Assembly (NCBI RefSeq): GCF_949987515.2
Contig: NC_082695.1
Span: forward strand, 84,489,104 to 84,553,103
Direction of reading: 5' to 3'
Length of the DNA stretch: 64,000 bases
Source of the DNA: Delphinus delphis
Lineage: Eukaryota > Chordata > Mammalia > Artiodactyla > Delphinidae
A program made the position numbers and the translations under genes. Positions 11,100 through 23,649 of this stretch are shown one piece after another (position 1 is the stretch's first letter; each line of letters starts with the position of its first letter). The notes under the pieces were generated by a model. That model made no database searches. It had not been told where the DNA came from and saw nothing but the letters and a program-made list of their open reading frames with translations.

Positions 11100-12730
11100 T
11101 GTACAGTAAATATAACAGAGAATTAAGGTTGAAAATAAGCAAATATAAGAGACTGGAAGGTCGTTCACACACACACACGCGCCAAAAAATATATCATAGT
11201 CATTAAAATATGCTACTTAACTGGAAATGGTTTAATATGACTCTGCTCTATGGCAACACCATGCATTGGACAGGCACATGGGACTGTTTTCCTTGTAGAG
11301 CAGAGGATTCTGAGGCTGAAAAGGGCAGTGAGTTGCTCAAGAACCTGCGACCAGCAGTGGTGGTGCTGGGACCAGTGGTGCTCCCCACGGGGTCTGCTGG
11401 GAGGGAACAGGGAGGGGATCCATGATCTCTAAGAGCCCTCCCTCCCTTCCCCGCTACTGTCACCTCTACAGCTGTCCTGTAAGGGTCTTCTTCACTGGGA
11501 CGGACTCAGCTTTCCAAACCTCTCTGTCCAGAGTTCTGCCCATTCGTCGCACTACCGGAGCCTCCAGGATGCACCCCCCCCCCCCGCCCCCTTCTCATCT
11601 GGAAGTTGAAACTCTAAATGTCAAGAATGGGTATTTCAGACTCCGTCCCAAATGCCCCGAGAAACTGACATTTATCAGGGCTGGCTTTGAGCGTTTCCTC
11701 TTCGCTGTTGAGATCTGCAGTCTCGCTGTGTGCCATCTCATTCATCAGAGCTCTGCATCTCTCCTCCACTAACACGTGGAACCAGGGTCTGTCTGGGGTT
11801 TCACTGCCCTGCACTGACACTTAGGAAGAAACAACCCAGCGGATTTGCACAATGAGTGCGGGAGCTGGTACGGGACCACAATGGCCGTGCGCACGTTCAG
11901 ATCTTACTCAGCAGAGGTGCCGAGGTAAATCGGCCATCAACCTTTGTGTTTGATCTCCGAAAAGCATTTGAAGATTAATTTAAACATCAAACGTAGATCA
12001 CATGAATAGAATGCCTTCCAACTTCTGCCAACTATTATGATTTTTTTTTAATTGAATCAGGTGCTTCAACTGAATTCACATCTAGGATTAACTCACCTTC
12101 CCTTCCTCAAATTCTTTAAATCTCTGTTAGAAAACTCTAAGCTGTTTAAACCTTTAAATCAAAACAGTGTTGACTTTTAAACACCTGAAGCTAAAGTAAG
12201 CTCTGAAGAATTTAGAAAAACTCTGGCAGCACATAGCTTAGGCTTAGCCGTCACTGGCTCTTCCCAGTTTTTCATTAAATTATCAATTTGCTTTTCCTCC
12301 GGAGTCTCTGTAACACATTTCCTGGATAAAAGCCTAAATCTTAAATTCAGATTTATTGAAGCTTGTACACATCTCCAGCAAATACACAAACACAAACACA
12401 CCGAGAAGCCATAATCGTGTTCTAAGTCTTAGCTCACGGTTTTAATGAAGAGTTTTGGCCTTGATTCTACTCTATTTGTACACACTTTAAATGTTTTTAA
12501 GTGTATTCTATAACTGGGCACACATTCAAGGATGAGCAATAAATACTGCTCTAACTTTAGTCTCAATCATCTGGGTCAAAATAAGATTATGAAATAATTT
12601 CTAAGAATTTAATGTTTCTTTCCTCAGGTAATCTCTTTGGTATAATTAGATTATTGAATCTTGTATTTTAATCTCCTTTTATTCCTAGGCATCTGGACTA
12701 AACTATTTCTTTGATAACACAGAAATTATT
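11100..12730. other. Unannotated sequence with a C-homopolymer
   Basis: No gene recognised. A short CA tract lies at 11167-11180. A pure C run at 11573-11585, followed by a further C block, is a potential slippage site. The 116-codon frame 11422-11772 passes through this C run and is not credible as coding. The part near 11280-11350 resembles a worn MIR. Confidence 0.4.
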
Positions 12731-12734
12731 CCAT

Positions 12735-12845
12735 TGCTCTGTTCTCAAGGGCAGGACTGCATTAAGCGTCTGTCTGTATTCAAACGCCTAAAACAGTGCT
12801 TGGCTGACAGCTGGTGTTCAGTAAGTAAATGTTTGTAAAATGAAT
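12735..12845 (+). repeat. L2 LINE 3' end fragment
   Basis: The phrase order fits the L2 terminus: 'ctcaagggcaggactgcatt', 'cgcctaaaacagtgcttggc', 'tcagtaagtaaatgtttgta'. Confidence 0.6.
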
Positions 12846-12849
12846 AACA

Positions 12850-15400
12850 ATTTTAAAGGACTGGTCTTTGGGGGAAGGAAGTAAGAAGCTCATTCAACAA
12901 AAACTGTATAATAGAAGAGCTTCAAATCATTTTTCTGATGCATATGAGAAACTACATCTTCAATAGAAAACATTTAGATATGAAACACATGCCAATTTAC
13001 CTAGCTTGCCTATTTGGTATATATCCGGTGGTGGGTTTTTTTTTGCGAATTGAATATTTTATCTCAAGCTTCAACATTTTCAAACTTCAGGCCAAAACAA
13101 GTAAGTGGAGACTGAAAATCTGGGAGCATATGAAAGCACTGAGTTTGTAGTGTGGATGTGAGATGGCTGAAAAGGAGACTGCATTTTCCAAAATGAAAAT
13201 ATAATCCCCAGAAAACAATAGCAATGTTAATTTTTGAAAGTGAAGTCTGTCTTTACACAATCTGGCTTTCGTGGGGGTTTTTTTTCCACAAATGACAACA
13301 TTTTATTATAGAAAAAGCATCCCAAATATAGGATTTCGTAAACACTGGTAGGTGGACAAGTGCAGCCTTAAAAGTAAATACAAAGGAAAGAGGAAAAACC
13401 TACAAGCATTTTGCCTTTAGGAGAAAATGTAATGTTCTCCTGCAGAGGTGATCCCACCCAGAGCACGAATGTGGCTCTATCCCCCATAAAGGCATCAGCG
13501 TTGCTTTCTGAACTATGCCCAGTTTAACAATTTCAAAATGACGGCAAGAAGCGGCACTGAATAAATCACTGAGACTGATTCTTAGCTGTCTATCGACTCT
13601 TACTCGATAAAGGCTCCCCGTCACACTTTGACAATTTAAAGCCTGTGCTCTGTTTTTACTTACAGAAGGACCTACTGGAACACTATCCATCCTTCCTGGG
13701 CTTATTCCACAGTATTTTCATAGACCTGTGTACATTAGGTATCACACGGAATTTAGTTCAAAATAATATTGGCTATTGCATATCGTGCAATAAATCTAGC
13801 TACTTTCTAGCTTCCTTACCATTTTTTTTTTACTGTCTTTCTTTTAAAACCTTTTTCCACTTTGGAGAAACCATTAAGTAATCTCATCAGACACATTTTA
13901 ACACTATCTCCTTGCCTGCTCCCAATTCCTTAATGCCAAATGTTTCCTAATCAACAATACGTGATATGATGCAGACACAAACTCAGATCCTAAACCTCAA
14001 ACTCAGGTTTATCTTGGCTGAGATATAGATACCTCTGAATAAGACAGTCTGGGTAAAACCATTTTCTTATGAAAATGTTTCTGTATAAACAGCCTGGCTT
14101 ACTTATTTAGGCACTTAGGAAAAAAACACCAAACCTGGGTTCCACCTTTTTCATTAGAAATACCTCTTGCCCAGCTGGCCAGAAGGGAATGACTGCAACC
14201 CAGCTCTTGCCCCTGCAAGAACTGCGAGGTCCTGCCACCGAGGAATGTCCTGGCTCCAGGAACAGAGCAGCCGTGGCTGAGAGGAGCCACCAAATCACAG
14301 CGACGCTGTGCTCTGGGCTGGGAAGGCGTGGGGTACACAAGAAACGTTCTCTCCACCAGAGGGAACCTGTGGGCCCAGTTTTTCCCTCCGTCACTGCCAC
14401 CTGGCAACACTGGCAGATTTACCTCCACAGATTTCCAGCTCACTTAAACCCCAAGGGTTGGGGCCAAAAGCACATTAACCCAATTTGGGGGAAAAAAAGA
14501 CCTAGTCTTTGAAAGCCTGAAGAAATTAATTATTTACATAGAACAAAGTGTTAAGTACATGCCAGACTTTCATGCCTAGCTGTTTACCTAAGCAAGGACT
14601 AATTAGTTTTAAGAGTGCTAGCTGAGACATATCTACCCTTAAATGTTATATAAGCTATACAGGAAGTCTATATAACAGAAATTATATATACTTATTATAG
14701 ACTACACAAAAGTTAATTCAAATTCCCTTTGTGATGGCATGGAAGTCAACTGCAAAGTGTAAAGGAAGTACCATTAAACAATGATCTGGGCTGGTTGTGG
14801 GTATGAATGTAGTACCAGTAAGGTCAAAGCCAAACCTGACCTCAAATAGCCAATTCTTTTCTCAGACATAAAACCACCGCCGGCTACAAAATAATGCTAA
14901 CCCTAAACATTAACCCTGGCCATCAGCCTTACAGATGGATGCCAATGACAATCAGAATACCTCTGTGGCTGGGGGATGGCTCAGCTTAACCCCTCACTAC
15001 TAATTTTTCTGAGTAAGGAACAGAGCGTTGATGTCCCCTGTGACACTGGCCCTGGTCACATGCACAGAGAATACACGCCTTAAGAACACTCTTTACATGG
15101 GACTGAGTGAACTGATGAGAATGATTATAATTTTTGTGACTTTCTGTGTGAATAAAAAAAAAAAAATACCACAAGGACTCAGAGGCAAAAAATATACAAA
15201 TCACTTTTCACTGCAAAGTAAAGGAGCTGTTACAGTGGAGGATTCCTGGACTGAATGTCAATATTATGACATAGTATGAGTGTGTTTCGTGTTTGGTAAT
15301 TGCAGTCGTTGTTGCTTTTGTTGTGGCCATCCATTTACAATGCTTGGTGTCAGTCTATTTATCTCTTGTAAAAATAAAATACAGTGTGTGTGTGTGAAAA
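12850..15400. other. Unannotated sequence, mostly AT-rich
   Basis: I find no recognisable gene or repeat. Small frames at 14099-14512 overlap on both strands without similarity to known proteins. A T-rich tract (13270-13278) and poly-A runs (15151, 15397-15406) are present. Confidence 0.4.
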
Positions 15401-15405
15401 AAAAA

Positions 15406-15641
15406 ATGATAATTTTGGGCTTCCCTGGTGGCGCAGTGGTTGGGAGTCCGCCTGCCGATGCAGGGGACGCGGGTTCGCGCCCTGTTCCGGGAAGATCCCG
15501 CATGCCGCGGAGCGGTTGGGCCCCCGTGGGCCATGGCCTCTGAGCCTGCGCGTCCGGAGCCTGTGCTCCTCAGCCGGAGGGGCCACAGCAGTGAGAGGCC
15601 CGCGTACCGCAAAAAAAAAAAAAAAAAAAAATGATAATTTT
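15406..15641 (+). mobile_element. CHR-2-like SINE, short form, with perfect target-site duplication
   Basis: The body is 15417-15610 plus a pure 20-A tail (15611-15630). The element has the GC-rich right half 'gtgagaggcccgcgtaccgc' seen in cetacean CHR-2 copies. The duplication atgataatttt occurs at 15406-15416 and 15631-15641 with no mismatch, and A-runs precede both copies. Retained CpGs, the uninterrupted A tail and the exact duplication suggest a recent insertion. Confidence 0.95.
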
Positions 15642-15654
15642 AATGCCATGGAGG

Positions 15655-15798
15655 CGTTGGCTAATGCTATACTGGTAATCATATCACAGTACATAAATTT
15701 CCCAAATCAAAACAGTATTCATCTTAAAGTTACAAAATGCTGTATGTTGATTATATCGCAATAGAAATAAAATAAATTCAAAACTAAAAAAAAAAAAA
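15655..15798 (+). mobile_element. L1 3' terminal fragment
   Basis: A worn 3' UTR end: 'ggtaatcatatcacagtaca', 'tgttgattatatcgcaatag', followed by AAATAAAATAAA and a 15-A tail ending at about 15800. The SINE at 15417 lies immediately upstream. Confidence 0.55.
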
Positions 15799-15799
15799 A

Positions 15800-17690
15800 A
15801 AGAACATTCTGAAAGAACATTCTTATTCTTCATGGCTTTCGTGTTTTAACGTTTATCCAAGATAAGGTCTATGCACACACAACCTGGTGTGCACGGTGGT
15901 TTGTTCCACCAGTGGAACTTTGGGGAACACTGGCTTGACACTGGACATCTTATGCTGATGTTCCTGGAACAAGCATTCCACCCAGAGGCCACAGCACACA
16001 CACACAGTGGTGTGGCCCTGCTCAGTGCTAGGTTGCCATGACTGAGCGTGCACTGCGGGAGTATTTTCAAAAGTAGCTATTTATTGTCAATTATGGCATG
16101 AAATTGCTGACGATCACTGAAGGTCTAATTTATTCATTTAAATGTGAGATTGGCCAATTCTTGTCCCGCCATTTCACATTGCTGAGCTCAGGTCCTGGAA
16201 GGAGGTGAGGAATCTTTCATTTCACTCTTAAATGATTTCTTGGTCATCCAAGTAAAAGATGATGTGCTCTAGGCGATGGCAGCTGGTCCTCTCAAGGAGA
16301 CAGGCCTAAACAGGCATGTCCCAATGCCTTAAAATGTCCAGTCTGGTCCCCTCGCTGCATCCCAGCCCTCCCCAAGTAGAAAAGACAAGGAATGGTGGAT
16401 GCTGTCAAATAACTCCCAGATCCCGAGGGCAGCCGTCAACCTCAGACCACACACCACACCGACCAACCAGGCGTAGCCCCACAGAAGTTAGTCAGTCACC
16501 TACCATCCTCCGCAGAGAACGCTATCCAGAGTCTGTAGCATAAGATCACTGACACTGGGCAGGCGCGACCTCCTAGCACAGCACCTGGCCTGAAAGACAT
16601 GCTCAATAAATGGCATTTACTTTTTAACCCTTCACTTGTGTCCCTTATGGAAGTGAAACAATATCGTATTTGCATTTGAGAAAGAAGAAAGATTCAAAAG
16701 CGTCCACACACCTTAGGAGAAGGACGTGCCCTTCACTTCACTGGAGTCTTTGAGAGGAGCGTTATGATGAAGCGGGGGGCAGGGCCTGAAACGCTGACTG
16801 GCCACAGCCAGAGTGACATCTGCCCTGGGGGAAGGGTCATGGCCAGCTTTGCTCCTACCTCCTCAAGAATCCTAAGTCATTTCTGGAGGGCAGACTTGAC
16901 AGCTGCAGGGACCTGGGTGACCGAATGAGAACACGGCCACCCTAAGAAGGTGACAGTGAGTCCACTGCTGCAGAGAAGCTTCACAGGGGCAGGACCTTGG
17001 CCCCTGATGGGCGGGTGACACTCTTGCCATATCCCTCAATGGGGTTCTGCTGCTCCACACTAGGACTTCCACCCCGAGCTGTCCCCGCCAAGGGATCACC
17101 TGTAAGAGTCGCGTTTCCCAAAGTGCATTCTGACTTCATGATGTGCTCCTCTAAAGAGAGTCACTTGGTCCCATTATTTGAAAACAGCCCCCTTGGAGCT
17201 CTAGAATAGATGTGAAGGATCTTGAAAGCTCAGCAATAAAGGCATTTGTTTTCCTTTGTTCAACAGAGCACGTTCCAAGTGTCTTTTAAATCCTAACACC
17301 CATCAGCATCCCATCTCCCTTTCAGAAATATCTCAGGAGGCTGCGGAATGAACACAATGGGGCCCTCTGATGGGAAAAAAAATTACATCTTTATTTTCAC
17401 TCACCAATTAAAATTTAGCGTTTCCTTCTATTATGAACGCAGGCAACCTACTGAAGTGAGGGGTACCAGTGCCTTTACCACCAAGAGAAAAATAAAATCA
17501 CACTTTCACTTTACGTACAATTGTTGCAAATACCATTCACGTTCATCACTACTTCTAAGTCACCTTAGTCACCAATGCATGGCCAGGTGTCAATTAATTC
17601 ATCAATAAAGCACATATGTTAGTATATCACAAATTTATTTTCTAATAGTTAGATAGTGCATGCTAATATAATCCGTTTCCTTTGTAAATT
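15800..17690. other. Unannotated sequence
   Basis: No coding gene recognised. 'agcacagcacctggcctgaa' followed by 'gctcaataaatggca' (16578-16616) is a short L2/MIR 3' end remnant. The remainder is non-repetitive by eye. Confidence 0.4.
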
Positions 17691-17694
17691 TAGT

Positions 17695-17790
17695 GTTTTG
17701 TACATTTAAAAACATTATTCTAAGGAGGGGTCCATGCACTTCACCAGGAAGCCAAAGAGACCCAGGGCACAGAAAAGGTGAAGAACCCTG
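17695..17790 (+). mobile_element. hAT/Charlie-type DNA transposon remnant (tentative)
   Basis: The run 'ctaaggaggggtccatgcac', 'ttcaccaggaagccaaagag', 'gcacagaaaaggtgaagaac', 'cctg' resembles the terminal half of a mammalian Charlie-type MER element. Divergence is high and the family is not fixed. Confidence 0.4.
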
Positions 17791-17799
17791 TTTCACGGG

Positions 17800-19090
17800 T
17801 CTTCGAACGAGATGGCGAGGCAGATAGGTCATGATATACTATTTTCTTAAAAGTCTAAGGCTACATCAGAACCACCCATGCAAACACGAGACCAGCACAA
17901 GGCCAGTAAACAGGGACACTGACGTCTGTAAAGAGCCAGGAGGACCCTGCGAGGAGGTGAGAGAGGGGCAGGGCGTGGCATCGGGACTGGCTAAGGGGCC
18001 ACCCCACTCCTCTGCCCTCACTGCCAAGAGCGCCCAGGAGGTCTCAAGGTCCAGAGCTGGACCTCCGTAGGCTACCACCTCCTGCAGAGAAAAGAAAATG
18101 TGCAAAATGTAGAAAGGACAGGAGCCCTTCCTAGACTGCATTTTTTCTATGACTAATTCTAAATCTAAAAGGACAAGGAAACCGCCAAGGCTCATCTGAG
18201 AGCAAATGTTGGAAAGATGTGATCACTTCACTCACACCAGGGAATATGGGAGGCAGCCGAGCCGCTGGCTGGCATGAGGGCCCCTCCTGCGGCTTGCGGG
18301 GCAAATGCAAATTTCCGGCACCAGTGAATTAGTTGCAAGTTCTCCTACAGCCCTGGAAGGGTTAAACTGCATTGCGACGTTGTTTCTGAAGATGAAATGG
18401 TCATGAATGCGACTGAAACACAGGATGAAGGTCATCAAAACGCCATGTTACCACACGACAAATAATTGTAGAATGAATATTTGTTGAGAAGTAATTGTTA
18501 GGCAAATCTTGCTTAAGGTAGAGAAGACAAGCCTGGCAATAAATACAGTCATTGATTGATTACATCCACCGAAAGAAGGGAAGAGCACGCCTCACCCCAA
18601 AATAATGGTTTTCCTTTTGAAAATGGACATTTTAAAATCACCAGTGTCTGGTCCGCCAGCACAGAAAAGCTGAATTAAGACTGATGGCAGGACTCGCATG
18701 TTTCTTAAAGTTCCCAGGAGATGTTACAGTGCCTCCAGGGCATCACACCTGAGACTCGCTGTTAGCTCAACCCGCCAGCTGCCTGAGAGGTTCTCAGTTC
18801 AGAGGCCCCAAGAGGGCCAGGACGCCAAACAAGCTAACCGGCCCATCAGTTCCGGTGCTAGCACTGAACCCAGCAGTCTGCTAGCAGCTATGATGTCCTT
18901 ACTAGTACCAACATGCAAACTCACTTTTCCCACATTAACCGACCTGTACACACGTGCTTCCCAGAGCTGTAATACTGCACCCCATACTAAACCCCAGCCT
19001 GTATGTCACGTTAGCAACATTTCCATTCTGCCTGACCCTTGCTGATTGCAAAAAAAAAAATCCTCGTCTGAGAAACCTGGGGGAGGGGAA
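17800..19090. other. Unannotated sequence
   Basis: No gene recognised. The 109-codon minus frame (17866-18195) and 115-codon plus frame (18698-19045) have no visible domain and lie in mid-GC sequence. I treat them as chance frames. Confidence 0.4.
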
Positions 19091-19094
19091 GGTC

Positions 19095-19290
19095 GAAAAG
19101 AGTGTGAGCTTCAGAGTCCAGAGAAACAGGATTCAAAGTATGGATTTCCATTTAACTGTGTACCTTTGAACCAATTACTTAACTTCTCAGAGCTGATTTC
19201 TTTATTTATAAAACAGGGATGATGAAAACTACAATATTGGATTTTGAAGATTAAATGGAAGAATGTGAATAACTTACTGGAATATAGTAC
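19095..19290 (+). repeat. MIR SINE
   Basis: The sense-strand order of MIR is visible: 'tgtgagcttcagagtccaga', 'aaccaattacttaacttctc', 'tttatttataaaacagggat', 'tttgaagattaaatggaaga'. It spans most of the element but is diverged. Confidence 0.8.
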
Positions 19291-19434
19291 ATAAGTAAAC
19301 TGGGAGAGTTTTTCCCTTGTAAGAAGCTCTCTCTCTCCCCTATTTATTTTCATTATAATTGAAGCCAGTTTCAATGTAGTTTGTATTTGCTGAAAAGTGA
19401 AAATATCTCATTCTAAAATTTTAAAGTTATACAC

Positions 19435-19525
19435 AACAGGGACCAACTCCACTGTTCTCCAGGAAAAGAAACTGAGATCCACAGACGCTGTCTGAGGTCC
19501 CACAGCCGGGTAATGTTCCTTTACT
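19435..19525 (-). repeat. MIR-core fragment, antisense
   Basis: 'ggaaaagaaactgagatcca', 'tgtctgaggtcccacagccg' and 'ggtaatg' follow the reverse complement of the MIR core. Confidence 0.6.
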
Positions 19526-19529
19526 CAGC

Positions 19530-20165
19530 AACACTCAAGCAACAGTCCTAAATGGACTTTGATCTTGATTTATTTATCCTTTATTTTGCTAGGTCATCAC
19601 AGAGATCTCAAGTATAATAGGACATGGTTTCACAACATAATTACTCAAGTTAGGAGGAAAAATAAAAACGAAAGCAGCATTTGAAAAACCACAGTTTCAT
19701 ACTCCTTGTCATTTGGTATATTTCATTTTCCCTAATTATATGCACTTAGTGACTTAGAGCAAAATAATTCCCTTAACAAATAGACCTTTTTCTCTAACTA
19801 TATCTGTGTGTAATGAGAATAGAATAAAAATAAAAGTTCTCTTCCAATTTACTCTATTTTTATCAAGTGCTAATTGAGAAGGATATAATTTGCATATTTT
19901 AGAAGGCTGTTAAATGAATTAGCTGATGAGTAAGTACTTTTGAATTTAAAGACTAAATAATATTAATAGGAAGGAGAAAGCACTTCCACCGTTCTCCATT
20001 TCATACCATCAACCAAAGAGGGGACAATAAAGAATAATATGAAGACTGTGTGTTAGAAACAGGAATAACAGTAGTGTCACGAAAAGTTCCTAATATTTGT
20101 ATGCTCGTTGCTTATAGAAATTATGCTGATGACTGAATCAGCGGTGCTTATGTGGGAAATAGTCA
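19530..20165. other. AT-rich unannotated sequence
   Basis: High A+T and no open frame of note. I see no recognisable repeat. Confidence 0.35.
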
Positions 20166-20194
20166 ATGACTGAATTGCTTTACCTTCAGAGAGA

Positions 20195-20620
20195 ATTTTG
20201 CTCAAGTTATCTGCTGCTGCGTACAAACTATCCCAAATCTAGGCAGTGCCTCTCTGACCCACAGGATCTGGGGCAACTGGGGGTGGAGGGTCCCCTTCCA
20301 AGACGGTGCCTTAGTGTTCCTCAGTGTGTGGTCTCTCCTCTCTCTCCCTCCCGCCCTCCTTCCCTCTCTGACTCTCTCATAAACACACATCTTCCAGAAT
20401 CCTGCCACACCCCTGGGACCCTCACAGTGTGGCAGCCTCAAGGCCATCAGATTTCTTACATGTTGGCGGAGAGCTCCAGGGTCCATGCTCCTCTAGGCCT
20501 GGGCTCAGAAGCTGGCCTGGCATCCTTTGCCATATACTTTCGGTTAAAGTGATCACTGAGCCCACCCAGACTTCAGGGGACGTAGACCCTCTCACGAGTC
20601 AAAGCACTTGGGGCCGTATT
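20195..20620 (-). repeat. Old interspersed repeat, class uncertain
   Basis: The left edge 'ctgctgctgcgtacaaacta' and the right part 'agtgatcactgagcccaccc', 'agacttcagggg' recall the two ends of an abundant ancient mammalian repeat, possibly an LTR-class element read antisense. The middle (20330-20360, CT-rich) is not assignable. I could not settle the family. Confidence 0.3.
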
Positions 20621-20644
20621 TAGTCCACCACAAATCTTTAAGGG

Positions 20645-20875
20645 AGTGGCTCTCAACCAAAGCCAATCTGTCCCCTAGGGGAAAGTTAGTGACGTCAGGA
20701 GACATTTTTGGTTATCACATGGGAGGAGGCGGGCGCTAATGGAATCTAGTGGACAGAGGCCAAGAAGGTTACTAAACACCCTGAAACTCACAAGGATGGT
20801 CCCCCAACAACTAAGAACCATCTGGCCCCGAATGGCAGTGGCGCCAAGGTTGAGGGGCATCGCTTTAAGGGTTTT
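20645..20875 (+). mobile_element. MER5A-like hAT-Charlie MITE
   Basis: The element starts 'gtggctctcaaccaaagcca' and contains 'gacatttttggttatcacat', 'ggaatctagtggacagaggc', 'aagaaccatctggccccgaa' and 'gccaaggttgaggggcatcg', the full order of MER5A. It is non-autonomous and long inactive. A second, more worn copy lies at 29.3 kb. Confidence 0.85.
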
Positions 20876-21009
20876 TTCCACACTAGAAGCAAGGAGTTAT
20901 TTCACTCTCTCCCCAAATGCCCCTTGGAGCTACAGGTTGGGTTTCAGAACAGTGAGAGAATCCATAACAAAGACAGCATTATTCAATGATTTTAATTCAA
21001 CAGAAACAC

Positions 21010-21290
21010 TGAATTTCTGGTGTGTGCCGCATGCAATGGGTAAACCAGAGGATAAGGCCTGGTGCCTGACCTCAGGAAAGGCATAATCCGGTGGTGAAGA
21101 GGCGAGAAGAGCTGCACAACAGGTGTGTAAATCATCATCTGTGATACAAAGAAGATGAAAGGAATCCCCGATGAAAGGTAAGTTCCATGAATTCAGGAAC
21201 TTTGCCTTATTTTCTGCTCTATTTCCAACACCTAGATCAGTTCCAGACACTTTACAGTGGATCAGGCAACATTTGTTGAGTGAATAAATG
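21010..21290. repeat. L2 fragments
   Basis: The segment 21160-21290 reads as the L2 3' end in sense orientation ('gaattcaggaactttgcctt', 'cacctagatcagttccagac', 'tttgttgagtgaataaatgg'). The segment before it (21010-21125) has the 'gtgtgccgcatgcaatgg' ordering of the opposite orientation. The strand change suggests two independent fragments. Confidence 0.5.
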
Positions 21291-21299
21291 GAACTGAGC

Positions 21300-22010
21300 T
21301 CCTATATAAGGGATAGAATTAGAGAAAATGCCCAGAGGGGCTCCTTGTTGGAAAGGCCAAGGGCACGGAGTGTCACCCTGTCCAGGAGGGTCTCCAGGGT
21401 GCCACATGACCTTTCTATCTTGGTGTCCCCTAAAGGCAGAATCAAAACATTTTAGGGTCTGGTGGATAAAAGGGTACAAATAAGAGCTAGGGTTCTCAGT
21501 GGGAAGCTGGGAACAAAGGCTGGGGATCCCTGCTGTGAGGCTTCCTGGCTTTCCTTTGTCTGTCTTTGTGTGATTACTTGGTTATTTCTCCACAGTGGTA
21601 AGCAGTTTAACTCTCAAAACCCGGCAGCAAGGAAGGGAGGATATGATAAAATCTCCTCCTGAGTAACCAGATGATGAAGCAGAGGGAAAGAAAAGAGAGG
21701 CCAGGAGTCCAGAAGATCATCCAAACTGGGGTTCCCAAACTGGATGGGAAGCAGCCTCAAATCAGACGGGAGGCTGAGATGCTGAGGCCTCGAACAAGGG
21801 GGCGACAAAGCCCAGTTTGAGCCATTTGCTCTTGAGGAAGGGCCAGCATCTTTCCTCTACATTGGAGCAGAGGCCGCGTGCCTCTTGCTGGTCAGATGGC
21901 TGACTCAAGGCAGGAAGTGGGGGCAGATCTTTCAATAAATAGGGAAGGACTGATTTTCCAATAAATCAGGAACCAGTGTGGGGAAACTTTGATTCTTTCT
22001 TATGTTAGGT
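21300..22010. other. Unannotated sequence
   Basis: No gene or repeat recognised. The longest frame is 75 codons. Confidence 0.35.
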
Positions 22011-22014
22011 TGTT

Positions 22015-23015
22015 TAAAATTTTCATCATAAAAAGTAAAACCATACAATTCCTAGAAGAAAATATAGGTAAATATTTCCATAACTCTGTGGAAAAGTGTT
22101 TTTTAATTCTGACACAAAAGGCAGAACCTATAAAGAAAAAGACTGAAAGCTTAAATACCTAAAACATATTCAAAAGTAAAAGCATAACCCCTGTGCATAA
22201 AATCCATACAGTTAAAAATCAAAGTGCAAACTGGAAAAAAATCTACCGAAGATATACTATGCAAATGAGCACTGTGTTTAATGTATTTTTTTAAATTCTT
22301 AGAAATAAATAATATAGAGGACCATCCTGATAAAAACATATGTAAAGAATAGACTAATTATAAAAGAATCTCCAATGAATTTATGAAAAAATGTTCTTCA
22401 CTAATAAAAAGTACAAACCAAGACCAATAAAATGTTATAATTATCCATCAAATTGGCAAAAATGTAAAAAGAAAATACAGAATACAAATTGTTAGATTCT
22501 TCTGAGAGCAATTTAGCAAAGGCATTAATAATATACAACCCTTTGGCCCCCAAATTCCACTTCTAGAAATCTGTCCTAAGCAGATTATTGCTTAATAAAC
22601 AATGAGCATGGACAGGGGATATTTATCATGCTGTTTATAGAAAAAAAAATTTATAGGCAACCTAAATGTCCAACAATTAGCAATTAGTTGAGTAAATTAT
22701 AAACAACGTAAGTCGTGTATTGATAATAATAGTTTTATTTATAATGATCACATAAATGTCCATGCACTGGTAGGGAGAGATGTTTATGACCTATTAATTG
22801 AGAAGAACAGAGTACAGAAAAGTATTTGTAACATGATCCGGTTTTGTTTCTGAATTGATGGTTGGAAAGAGAGCTATAAAGCCCTGAAATGTCCAGAAAC
22901 TTAGTGGTTTTCTGTGATTGGTGGGTGAGATTCTGAGTGAATTTTGTTGATTTATCTGAATTTTCTCCAATGAACATGATTTGTGTAATTCAAGTGCTTA
23001 CAAGAAAAAAAAAAT
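22015..23015 (+). mobile_element. Ancient L1 fragment (late ORF2 and 3' UTR)
   Basis: 'tgttcttcactaataaaaag', 'atccatcaaattggcaaaaa', 'aaattccacttctagaaatc' and 'caacctaaatgtccaacaat' occur in the order of an L1 ORF2 C-terminus. A diverged 3' UTR and an A-rich end at 23005-23015 follow. No frame survives. Confidence 0.75.
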
Positions 23016-23120
23016 TTTTTGATTTTAGTGCAAGAGTCCAGCAGGTGTATTTTAAGATTCTAAGCACAGGTGGAAAGCAGATGGCAGATAAAAACATGGC
23101 TATCTATGCCTGGGGTTTCC

Positions 23121-23643
23121 TGTGTAGGGGAGGAAAAACCTTTTTCTCTCTTCCTAGGTTCTCAACTGGGATCCTGTTACATAGACAGATTAACAAGAGA
23201 AAACAAACTGATGTTTATTAACATGTATATCTCATGTACAGGTAAGAGAAACTCTGGGAAGAGTAACTCAAAGATGTGGCTAGAACTTGGGCTTCAGGAC
23301 CTTCTCAGCTAAATCAAAAGAAGGATGTGGGGAGGTGAGTGCTAGGAAGGTGGCCAGGAAACTATGGTAAATGAGGTAAGGTTTGTTATGCACATTTAAG
23401 CCAGTGTCTTCTGCCTGGACCAGGGTCTCTTAGGGTTTAGAGACATCCTTCTCTTTCTGGTACAGAATGGGAAACACCCTTACAAGTGGAGATTTCCTTT
23501 ATAAATATAAATTTCCCTTATAAAAGGGTAACTTACACTCTGTTTTCAGAGCTTCTCCTATCTGCTGTTTCTTTAAAAGTCAGTTCAAAATAATCCTTAA
23601 ACCAAAGAGGCATATTTGGGGTGGTGTATTCTGGTCTCCTACA
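23121..23643 (-). mobile_element. Solo retroviral-type LTR, antisense
   Basis: Read on the minus strand this is about 520 bp beginning TG and ending CA. Near its start is 'ccaccccaaatatgcctctt'. Near 23220 (minus) is 'gttaataaacatcagtttg', which holds an AATAAA polyadenylation signal. It is followed by 'tctcttgttaatctgtc' and a T/C-rich end ('ggtttttcctccccta'). That is the U3-R-U5 layout of an endogenous retrovirus LTR. No internal gag/pol/env sequence flanks it, so it is a solo LTR left by recombination. I could not find a clean target duplication. Confidence 0.8.
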
Positions 23644-23649
23644 GCTATT

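Noticed and set aside
11573..11592. C-rich run as a functional i-motif element
   Set aside because: A simple homopolymer slippage tract explains it; there is no supporting context.
15428..15634. Short frames running through SINEs (here and at 33381, 40037, 42641, 46311, 49258, 59821) as small proteins
   Set aside because: The same peptide patterns recur because the SINE recurs. They are repeat shadows.
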